Source of the DNA: Marsupella aquatica
Taxonomy: Eukaryota; Marchantiophyta
Assembly (NCBI GenBank): GCA_973895155.1
Contig: OZ316896.1
Coordinates: 7,254,001 to 7,318,000 of the forward strand
Direction: 5' to 3'
Length of the DNA stretch: 64,000 nucleotides
Part shown: piece by piece, positions 42,075 through 51,857 of the stretch
Layout: each line of letters starts with the position of its first letter
Numbering within the stretch: the stretch's first letter is position 1
Notes under the pieces: model-generated
The model's database searches: none
Seen by the model: only the letters and a program-made list of their open reading frames with translations
What the model was told of the DNA's origin: nothing
Program-made: the position numbers and the translations under genes

Positions 42075-45063
42075 CTCCTACCAGTGGATCCGCCATCCCA
42101 CTAATCTAAGTGTTAGGGCCGTCTCCTGGTCTTGATCCTAATCCTAAACTTGGAGATCTGAGTCCGCCCTGCCCATTCACGCCTCCTACCTCCATGTCCG
42201 CCCTTCCTAAAAGGAACGGCGCCCTTGCACCGTCACGACACCGGTGGCGGATCCTCAATGGACGCCCCCAACGCTTCCCCCGTAGCCATTGCTGTCGGTC
42301 CGTCCTCTGACAGATTACCTGCCCCGGACCGAGTCAACTCTTCATCGGCTTGACTGGGTCCACCTTCGGCTTTGGCCCCAGCATCGGTCAGGGCCTTTGA
42401 TACGGCTTCGGCCTCCCCGACTTGTTCTAGTGGAGGATCCGGTACCTCGGCTTCATCAATAGCTATCCCAGCCTTGGCCTTGCCATCCCCACCCTCTTCA
42501 ACAGGTGGATCTACTGTCGTGACCATGCCGGAGGTTGGTGCCGGGTTGACCTCCTGGGTCATAACGGCTTGGTAAGCCGTATAACTTCCAGACCCAAAAG
42601 GTTTCCACTTCTTCTTCTTCCTTGTTTCGGTAGCTGGTCCCTTCCCTTTGCTACCTACCTCCGGCACCGGGGCGTGTGTCTCGGCTTGTCCTTCAGTCAG
42701 TACCCCTCCTGGTAACGGAGTTCCCAAAATTGGAATTGGACCAGATGAAGCTAAGCACTTAAATATTGCAGCCTGTTTCTTCAGCCGCTCCGTTTGGTTG
42801 TTGGCCCGCCGCTGTAAGTTCTCCATCTTCCTGGTGGTTTCCTTCAATTCCTCCTGGGCTTCCTCCAGGTCCTTCCGTCCCTCCTGCAACTCCTTTCTGG
42901 CTTCCTCCAATTCCAATTTTAAGGTAGCCCTCTCCTCCTGCGTTGCTCTTAGCTCCTTGTCGAGCTCCGTTACGACCTTAGACTCCATCTTATTCATCTT
43001 GGCATAAGTCTGGTCAAGCTGGTCGTCCTTCTCACGCAGGTCGGCCTTGAAGCTGGCCGTCAAGGATGCAAGCTCCTGCTACAGCGCAATAATCCCTTGA
43101 TAGGATTTCCCTAACTTGGCCTCCTTCTGCTCAAGGGCTCCGTGGATATCCTCGAGCTCTCCTTTCAACGCCCTCTCCCTTCTCTGAGTCTCCGCCATGG
43201 CCCGGTTGTTGGCGGTTATGTGGGCCTCCTCTGCGTCCCTCAGCTCCTACTTCCACTTTTCCCTGTCCTTGACCGTGCCGGCCAACTCTCCTTGGGTCCG
43301 AGTCAGTTTATCTTTGATAATCTGATTGCCAGACTTAGCGGCATCCAATTGTCCTTGCATGATGTTTAGCTCATGCCGCTTAATCTGCAGCTCATCTTGG
43401 GCTTTCTTGGCCGCCTGCAGGTCTTCCACCTCGGCTTCCATCTCCCTAAGCCGTTGGATGACCTCGTCCTTGCTTCTCTCCAAAGCCACCGCTTCTTCTA
43501 ATTGGTGCTTCTCCAACATCTCCCTCTGGAAAAAGGGTCCCTGCTCCAACTCCTCCCCAAAGATGCTGAGCGCAAGTTCCCCACACATCTTCCCGTACTC
43601 CATGGCTCTATCTTTAGCATAGGTGGAGTAAGTAGAAGTCATCGGCAACAACCACCTCGGCCTCTATTCCCAAGCCGCCTTGCGGATTTCTTTTACGGTG
43701 GCAAGACGGTTGCTTCTTTTTTCGGCAAGCCGCCTGATGTCCTCTGGCCAATCTCCTCCTGGTAAATCTTTCTCCCTAGCCAGGGCTGCTTTCTCTTCCT
43801 CCCTAAGTCGCTCCTGAAATTCTTGTGCCGTCTGCTTTATGCCGTCAAAGCTCGGGGGAGCAACCTCTGGTGGGGGAGACTCGGGGCTACTCTGCTGGGT
43901 GGGGTCCCCTCGAACTACACTTTAAATCAGCCACAGGTCCTTACTCCTGGAACATGATGATCCGACCCATAGTCGGAGTTATCATTGCTGTAGTCCTCCA
44001 TCGCCTCCTCCACTGCTTGGACTCCCGGCTTCCCCCTCTGTTCCCCTGGTCCTGTCATGAAAACGGCCTCACAGATCACGGGCCCTTGTTCCTCCTCTCG
44101 GTTCCAGGCTGTCCTCTCCCTCTGCTCTCCGTGGGAAGGAGCCTTAGGCTGCTTTGCCTCCGATTCGGGGCTTGAGGCTCCCACATACATTCGCACTCCC
44201 GGCTTGTGTTCCGGCCCGCTTCTCTCCTTGGCTCCGGTAAAGGGGTTTTCCCTCCTGAGTCGGCTTAGGCCGGCCTCTGGGGCAGTGTCCTGTACCGGTG
44301 TTGTTGCCGTTGCTGGTGCCGTTCTCTCCTTCTCCATTATTTTCAGCAGATTCTGCATGCCTAATTGTTGCATCGGCAAGTCTTCTTTCCTTGGCCGAAA
44401 CACTTGCTCGATCGTAGGATTGACAGGCTGGTTGGGCTCTTCTGTTGCCAGCCTCTACTCCAGAACTTCCTCCGGTGCCCTTGCCGATAGGGGAAGTACT
44501 GGGGCAAAGATTTTACTTCTGGCATACCGGCATAACAGCGGCATGTGATAGCCAAGCTGGGACACGCTTCCCACGCCGATCACCTGCTGTTCCTCCTTCA
44601 AGATCTTCTTCAGTTGGTTGAGGAGGTACCCATTGTAATCCCGGCTTGGGTCTAGTTTTTCTGCCAGGTAGACCTGAGCCTTGCCGATCTCTGCCCTCGG
44701 CAAGTTACAATGCATGGTCACCCGCAAGAAATCAATCATCTCTCCGATGTGCGGGTTGGTGCAGGTGTTCCGGAAGAAGCCATTCTTCGTTGATGGTCCT
44801 GGGAACGATCGGAACTCCTTGTCAGGTAAGGCCTTCCTGGTATCAACCTTGGTCTTATTACCCATCGGCAAGCCAAACACCTCGACAATCACCCGGGGAG
44901 TGAGATAGAAATCCTTCCCATACACCCTTGTGGAATTGATCTCGGGTTCCCATGATCCCACGAATTCTAATAAGTCTGAGTCCAGCACCTCCGGCTTCAG
45001 CCATGGTAATCTTACGAAGGTTTCCAAGCCGGATCCGGCCATGAAGCCCTGGTACTTCTTGGT
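42075..45063 (-). mobile_element. Gypsy-2 LTR copy B, remaining part
   Basis: Continues LTR B after the solo LTR A (second CTCCT copy at 42075-42079). It ends at about 45063 inside the LTR ORF, where LINE sequence starts. The 5' end of the LTR (about 1 kb) is therefore missing. Confidence 0.85.
42233..45042 (-). pseudogene. LTR-borne ORF remnant, copy B
   Basis: Frames 45042-44455, 44403-43927, 43651-43247 and 43063-42233 together match the LTR ORF of copies A and D from the globular domain (MAGSGLETFVRLPW) through the coiled coil to the tail (GASIEDPPPVS). Several stops and frameshifts (for example near 44455, 43925, 43250). The N-terminal basic region is missing because LINE DNA replaces it. 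Confidence 0.8.
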
Positions 45064-47396
45064 TTTCCAAACCTATTCTCCTTTCCCTATCCACCGCAAA
45101 GATATATCTTCCAAGTTGCTGAGGGGGCAGACCAAACAATGCATACAAATCTTTCACCAAGATTTGAGATGCCATCCTAACCCCCTCATAAAACTTGCAA
45201 GCAATGAATACATGATATTCATTCTCTATACTAGAGCTATCACATAGTTGACAAACCCTCTTTTTCCTGTCAATATCCTTCCATCTCCCTTGTTCTACTT
45301 CAAGGTGGTGTGAGCTTAGTCTATACTGAGCAATAAGTTGTCTAAGTTGTACTGAGATAGTGCTAGATAAGTATTCTTGTTCTCGATATTTCTTCATGGG
45401 GTTCACATCTCTCATGTAGTATTGCTGCCGTGGGCTAGGTTCATGCCAAAGTTTGTGCAAAGCCTTTTGCTCAAGTTTTGCTCTTAGCTTGGTTGGGTGT
45501 GTTGGCCATTCATGTTCAGGAAAATCCCAAGCATGGGCCCACCTGCACACATCTGCATACCACCCTTTAGCTGAAGATGAGCGCAAGGCATGAAAAGGAA
45601 ATCTGTTTTCCTCCAACTCTCTTACACGCATGATGTATTTGAGTGTGTGGAAGAGTGCCTCCACCTCCAAAGGAAACAAGCCTGCCTCTGCAAGTGTAAG
45701 TGTATATGGGGTTTGACTTGATCCCAAGCTCCATCTCAAGAAATAGCTTTTGCAGCCCCTCAATCTGTTGCCACCCAGATTTAGACACACCTGCTCCCCA
45801 AATTGGTGCTCCATAAAGAATGACTGGTTTCACCAAAGCTCCAAAGAGATGTTTCCTTAACCTCCAAGTGTGTAGACCAGCTCTTTTGCATTTGTTCATG
45901 AATGCATAAAAAGCTCTGTACCCATTGGCAGCCCTAGATTTTACACATGAGGCCCAACTCAAGTTTTGAGAGAACTCCACCCCAAGGTATTTGTAGGTCC
46001 TCACAAATTCCACCAGATTCCCTTGGAAGTAGAGCTCTGGATTTTGTCGTGTGCCAATGCCCAAACACTTGGTCTTCTTGAGGTTGACTACCATCCCTGT
46101 TGCTTGACAAAACTCCTCCAAGGCATTGAGATGTCTTTGCAAAGCTTCTTGAGCATGAGCAAGTAGGACCACATCATCTGCAAATATAAGAAGTTGGAGG
46201 ACAAACCTACCCAATTGAGTGCCAACTCCACCATGCTCCTCCAAAATGTTGTGTAGCTGATCAATGAAGATGCCAAATAGAGTTGGTGAGAGAGGACAAC
46301 CTTGGATCACCCCAAGAGTGCTCTAGATTTCTTCAGAGGTTTCCTTTGAAAGTTTGATGCGCACTTCTTGGTACAATTTAGAAACAGCCAACCTGAGCTC
46401 TTCAGGCACTTCCAACTCCACCATCCTATCCCAAAGCTTGGATCGGGAAACTTTGTCAAAGGCCTTGGAGAAGTCCACAAACAAGCAAAATAATGGTTTA
46501 TGTGGAGATTTGGCCTTTTCACACAACACCCTCAAGCAGAGAATGTGATCCATAGTGCTGAATTCTCTCCTAAAACCTGCTTGTGAAGGTGCCCTTTTCA
46601 TCTCACTCTCCAACCAAGAGCTTAATCTGGCTTCAAGTAGTCCTCCCAAAACTTTAGCAAAAGTATTGCCTACCATGATGGTTCTGTAGTTGTGCACATC
46701 GTCCTTGTTGCCTGCCTTGAAGATAGGCACCACTCTTCTGGTCATCCAAGCTTTAGGTAAACCTAAAGCCATTGCTTGATTCAGCTCATGCACCAAGTTT
46801 GTTAATAAAGAGGGTCCTCCCCACAAAAGAAGCTCCAAGTTCAGGCCCAACAGATCTTTAGCTTTCCCATGTTGCATGTGGGAAAGATGCACCTTCACCT
46901 CCCTCTCTGTAAACTGAATGGTGTCCCCAAGGGGCAAAGGCATGCCACTAGCATCTGGAAAGAAATACAAGGATGTGACATAGGTTACCAGGTCCTGGTG
47001 ATCCAAGGGGGGAGTAGTCTTGCCTGATTGCATTCTCTCCCAAAAACGTTTTGGATGTTTGATGAACTCCTCACATAGTGATTGTTGATGACTCTTCAAG
47101 AAGCACCTCTTCTTGTGTTTGATGAAGTTCTTGTACATAGTGAATGCCAAAAGTCTCTTTTCCCCTGAATGTGATCTTGCTTGCATCCTTGCTCTAGCAC
47201 AATCCTCGTCAAACCAAGCCTTCATGTTTTGCTTTCTAGGGGGTTTGGTGGAGAAAGTAGAGGCTGCTGCTTGTACTATGACTTCTGAGAGCTCAATCTG
47301 ATCATCCAGGGTATGGAGAAGATGTTCAAAGTTGGCTTTGAAGATGACTTCTCTATCAGGGTCTAGAAACAGAGGTTTGGGTACTGGCTTTCTATG
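45064..47396 (-). pseudogene. LINE (non-LTR) reverse transcriptase, truncated at both ends
   Basis: Frames 47399-46323, 46310-45567 and 45814 to about 45064. RT motifs seen: VPIFKAGNKDDVHNYR, AGFRREFSTMDHI, FVDFSKAFDKVSR, QGCPLSPTLF, FADDVVLLAHA, KTKCLGIG. The C-terminal part has the typical terminal Cys/His module (RVCQLCDSSSIENEYHVFIACKFY). A TAG at about 46321 splits the RT and a frameshift occurs near 45800. No endonuclease domain, 3' UTR or poly-A tail remains; coding sequence runs right up to both junctions (Gypsy-2 LTR B on the left, transposase M3 on the right). Confidence 0.85.
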
Positions 47397-48564
47397 CACT
47401 TTGTTTGGGATTATTGTTGGGAGCGCCCATTTTGTGTTGAGCTTTGTCTAGCGATGATGTTCTACATGTATGCGTCTTCCAAAGTTGATGTTGAGTCTGC
47501 TAAGCATATATCGCGGCTTGCCATTCACATTGGACATCATAACCATCCGAGCAAGCAAGTTTTTTCAAGAGAGGTAGAGAAAGTTGCAAAGATGCACATG
47601 GAACAAGGTTTGACTTTGAATCCGCGTGCAGCTGCGGCGGGTATGAAGAACACCGTCACCGGGTCTCTTTTTAAGGCAATGTGTGAGTCGTCAGTTCAAG
47701 ACATGATCCCAATAGAAGAGACCAAGATTTTTGAATCTCTTCAAGTCATCTCAACGCCTCAGAAATTTGTGAACCTTCTGAGGAGTATCCGTCAAGACCA
47801 GAAAGGAAGAGGTGAATTGGAATTTATGGTAAGCATGCAGAAGAACATTTCATTCCCATTTCTGCAAAGGTTCTTGTTGCCAGGACAAGGGTCTCGAGAT
47901 GAGAGTGCACACATTTTCAAGATGTCCACTAAGGATGAAGGCTGTGGTCTGGATCTTCTTCGAAAGATGAGTCCCGGAGGGCCTCTTGAGGGTTTGTGGG
48001 TAAGTTTTGATGCGATGCACCAAATGACAAAGGATTGCCTTACATTTAGTGTGCATGTTTATGACCATAACTATCGTGCACTTTGCACGATATTCACTTG
48101 CGAGTTGCGAGCAGAAGATACAAAATCCCTTGAGAGGGCTTGGCGTTTAATGTTGGAGGTGGCTGATGAGAACGGTCTTCAAGATGTCCACATTCATGGT
48201 TTTATGGCGGACAATGCTCAAGCTGGTTGGAATGCTGTGAGGAATGTGTTCTTTGGGGGACTTCCTGATCCCGAACGTGAGCGATCAGATGCATTTCACT
48301 TCTTTCAGTCATTTTGGAGACACTCAATTGAAGGCATTCCTAAGGGAAAGCAGAGTGAACATCATGCCCTATGGGATAGGTTGCGGAATGCAAAGTCATT
48401 TATCAAGGCATATCGTATTTCTAGAGAAATTGATTCTTGGTGGAGGGCAGGGAATTGTTATCCTGGTAAATTACGAATGTTGCAAGGTTGGATTTCATGG
48501 TAGGTTGTCCGATGGCGCCAATGGGGAAACTATTCGATTGGTAAGTATTCTAAACAATCGTTGG

Positions 48565-48581
48565 TCAGCGCCTGGCGCTAC
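48565..48581. repeat. Palindrome TCAGCG-CCTGG-CGCTAC
   Basis: First unit of the 69-bp array. The inner 13 bp are symmetric; the outer arms are partly decayed. Confidence 0.8.
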
Positions 48582-48633
48582 TCATACATGTTCAAAGTGA
48601 TTACATATGCTATTGTTTCTATGTGTTCATTGG

Positions 48634-48650
48634 CTAGCGCCTGGCGCTAA
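48634..48650. repeat. Palindrome CTAGCG-CCTGG-CGCTAA
   Basis: Second unit; one outer mismatch. Confidence 0.88.
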
Positions 48651-48702
48651 TCATACAGGTTCAAAGTGATTATATCTGCTATTATTTCTATATGTTCATT
48701 GG

Positions 48703-48719
48703 CTAGCGCCTGGTGCTAT
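48703..48719. repeat. Palindrome CTAGCG-CCTGG-TGCTAT
   Basis: Third unit; two mismatches in the right arm. Confidence 0.8.
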
Positions 48720-49239
48720 TCAAGTCCTAAATCTAACCTTGTTGGTGAATTCTGCAGAGCAAGAGTGTAGAAGAAGCGGCAATGATTCCAAATTGTGGTG
48801 GATCCGAGTCGTCTCACACGTCAATGATTGCCTGGCAAATGAAGAAGAAGGTTGGAGTCTTTGAAGGGTGTGAAACCGACCAGAACCGAGCGATCTCTCA
48901 AATTGCAGCCTATACGACTTACAAGAGAGGATTGAACAGAGGGAATGGTCCAACTGTGTTTGAGCTGGCTTTCCGCTCTGCAGATCTAGCGGGTTCCGCG
49001 GTTGTTTGAAGAAGCTTTGAACCTTTTCCTTTCCAATGCAGCTGAATTCGATTTGGAAAGGAATTCCCCTTTGAACGGGGATGTACATACCCGGTCAGTA
49101 AAGAGGAAGGGACATGCTACTGGAAATGTCTCTGAGTAGGACTCCCACAGGCATGACACTATCCTCATTACGACCCCAAACACCCGAGGTTTGAAGAGAA
49201 GAAATCTCAATAGAACGGAATTCTCTACGATTCCTTCTG

Positions 49240-51580
49240 AAGTAGCAGCATATACTTGGGGATAATGGTATAGGAATTCATCAGAGTTCAGCATCCTGGA
49301 ATAAAAAGGTCAAAGCCTCCATTTGACATCTCTGAGAGAGCTGGCCAGAGTTTGAGAGGTGACATTGTTCCAGATCCTCTGTTTCTCAGCAAATGAGTTG
49401 GTTGAAACCAGGGTAACTTTGGGCTCTCGAGGAATGTAATCGTGTTGCAGAGTAGTAGACTTCTTGCTCTGCATGAGAAAAGAAACCACAAAGTCCAGGG
49501 CATAGGCTACAAAATTCCCAAAATATGCTAGAACCAAATCTAGATCCTCCACCTCCACATCTCCTTGAAGTAGCATCACAGCAAGGATGGGTCGGAAATA
49601 GATAGAGTCAATCCAGAACTCATCAAATTGTGCCATCTCCACTCTGGAAGTTCCAAAACACCTGAGGTCCATGATATAACTGGCCTCGGTCTTCTTGAGA
49701 TAGTAGTATCTCCAGAACTCTCCAACCGGTGGTCTGTTGGCCTGCATAATCTTACAGGTCTCCACATACTTGTGCACTTGGGACTCTGGATGTCTCGGGT
49801 ATCTACTCTCGATGGTGGCATTCTGGGGTGTCTGAGTAGATGAGGTGACAACTGCTACTAAGTTTGGATTGGATCTTAAGGCAGTATCAACATCTTCAAA
49901 CCCTTGCCTAGGTGATGACTCTAAGGAGTTGTCATAAGATCGGATGGAATCAAAATCGGAGGGTGGATCAAAATCTTCAGGCAGATCCTCTCTGACGTAA
50001 GGGTGCTCATACTGTGACCGATTGTAGGTGGGTCCTTCTGTGGGTTTGTAGTTGGAATCAGGACTGTAAGGTCGTGAACCTGGGCTAGGAGTTGACTAGC
50101 AGTTGGACATTGTTGGATCAAGTTGCTGACCACGGATGCTATCTGTCGAGGTTCACACTGAAGCATTTCTAGCAAGTCATCCACAATGGCTACACAGTTG
50201 GTACTATCTGCTATTGGAACAGGTTCACTTATTTCTAGGGGAGGGGGCTGTACAGTGGCAGGAGTACAGATCACAAACTCCATTGGTGCTGGTTCTCCTG
50301 GAGGAGAGTTCATTCTGATAGGACTTAGCTGATCATGAAATGGTGACCTCAAACTAACAGCCTCCATTCTCAAATTACTAACAGCATCATATAGTCCATC
50401 ATCACTGCAACTGAGGAGAGATGTCAACTTATCGATAAGTTGCTGATTCGACTCTGCTTTCGAAGGAGTGGACCTGGTGGTCACATGAGGAGTAGCATCA
50501 GTTGGTGTAGCAACATCGTCTTGTTGATGGATGCTCCTTACTCCTTAAGCTTCTAGTGGATCTGCATCCATGGTCCGACTGGGGGAATTCTCATTACTTA
50601 TTGGATGACAAACGACTTTCCTGCTATGCATAGGAGAATGTGTAGGAACTTCTAATGAAGTATCCTCCATGGGAACATCAGCATTCTCCTCAACGTTCTG
50701 ATCATTTGAATCCAGTGGGGTGACATGTATAATGTCTTCCATGGGAATTTCTTCTTTGATACCCAGGTCAATTAGGAGTAACCCCCTCTCAAGATGTAAA
50801 CAATCATGGGCATAATAGAACTGAGAGAGATAATTCTGTAAGCAAGTGGTCCTCCTTGCTTCCAAGCTCCTTACTTGATCCTTTATTACATTAAACATAA
50901 GTAGGGCCAAATTCTTTTATAGCTCCACTATGAGCAACTACAATAGTGTTAGCCAAGGCCACATGACAGAGAGTTGGCTTTTTCGGATGAAGAATGGGTA
51001 CCAGAAATTCCATGAGCACTCTCAATTTAGGATAAGTACATTGGGACAAGTTCCAACCATTCTTGAGATTTTGAGTTCCTGAGAAGTAAGGAGTGGAGAT
51101 ATCTTTCTTCTTGGAGTATAATGCCTCTCCTTCTGATGGGCAGCCAAAGGCGTAAGCAATCTGGTCAACAGTCCACAGGCTGGGATGAGCTTGAATTGTT
51201 CGTCTGAATTCAACAGGGATGATAGTCCCTTTTACAAAATCCTGCAAGTAGGAGTCGAGCTCGACATTCCAGGGAATCTTGAGCAAGCGCTCCAATCCTA
51301 AGTGTTGTAAAGAATTATGTAGATTAGCAAAACTATCAGGCGCTCGTGGTATGCAAGCTGCCACCACTTTAGGAATTGCCAGTGCATCAACTTGGTACTG
51401 CTCCTCAGCGCCCAGATCCGCCATAGCTTTGACAATAATTTTGCGTGCTGAGAAGGTTGCTTCCGAAGGGGGAGAGCAAGTAAATTGGTGTGGTGAGTAG
51501 ACAGGAGTGAGTGCCTGAACTCTACGCTCTGTTCCTATCAAGGCGTGAAGACCCCATTCCGTTGCTAAGGCCCGTTGCAA
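49240..51580 (-). pseudogene. E2: mobile-domain element ORF, broken
   Basis: Frames 51580-50891, 50910-50545, 50484-49921 and 49777-49310, then a short end NSDEFLYHYPQVYAAT cut at about 49240. The first frame contains a region aligning by eye with the Gypsy-2 LTR ORF: LGLERLLKIPW / SGLEAFVRLPW, QIAYAFGCP / VIAEVFGLP, LKNGWNLSQCTYP / TKNGFFRNTCTNP, then LMEFLVPIL / MIDFLRVTM. This suggests a shared domain carried by two different repeat families. The rest is Glu/Ser/Pro-rich and unrecognised. Several stops and a frameshift at 50891-50910. It abuts transposase M3 at the left. Confidence 0.6.
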
Positions 51581-51857
51581 AGTTAGTCATAGCGCTGTAA
51601 CATGAACTTTCCTTAAACGCTTAAGGCATAAGCCGTAATCCCGTATCGGCGTAAATGCGTAACATTGTAAACCCGTAAACCCGTAACGCTTATATGCGTA
51701 AACGCGTAAGCCCGTTATAAAGTATATCCATAGCTTTAGTAAGTTAGTCGGAACAAGGTTTACTTGGCACTTAACAGCAATAGGAGGCTTAAACACCTTA
51801 AAAAGTTTAATTTTTTTCAGTAATTTCAGGTTTTTGGTATTACCCACTACTCACAGT
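51581..51857. repeat. CGTAA motif cluster upstream of E2
   Basis: CGTAA occurs at least seven times in about 110 bp (51630-51715: GCGTAAATGCGTAACAT, CCCGTAAACCCGTAACG and so on). Followed by TTTTTGGTATTACCCACTAC, shared with the E1 remnant at about 28110. Confidence 0.6.

Larger units (their letters stand above)
48541..48757 (+). repeat. Intron of M3: 69-bp tandem repeat, one palindrome per unit
   Basis: GTAAGT donor and CTGCAG acceptor. Palindromes start at 48565, 48634 and 48703, exactly 69 bp apart, and the sequence between them (TTCAAAGTGATTA, TGTTCATTGGCTAGCG) is repeated. The intron position equals that of M2. Confidence 0.88.
47400..49236 (+). pseudogene. MULE-like transposase copy M3 (N-terminus lost to LINE)
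   Basis: Begins in the zinc-finger module (WDYCWERPFC, RLAIHIGHHNHPSKQ) and continues through the core: WVSFDAM, HVYDHNYRALCTIFTCEL, GFMADNAQAGWNAVRNVFFGG, RSDAFHFFQSFWRH, WWRAGNCYPGKL. TAG at 48501-48503 replaces a Trp seen in M2, and a 2-nt deletion precedes the intron donor. Intron 48541-48757; then MIPNCGGSESS, ETDQNRAISQIAAY, LNRGNGPTVFELAF. Sequence similar to M2 continues to about 49236 (LKRRNLNRTEF), where E2 begins. M3 is closer to M2 than to M1. Confidence 0.78.

Noticed and set aside
30558-48719. CRISPR-like array because of repeated palindromes
   Set aside because: Sites are 16-17 bp, widely and unevenly spaced (except the 69-bp tandem unit), with repeated not unique spacers, in a eukaryotic transposon context.
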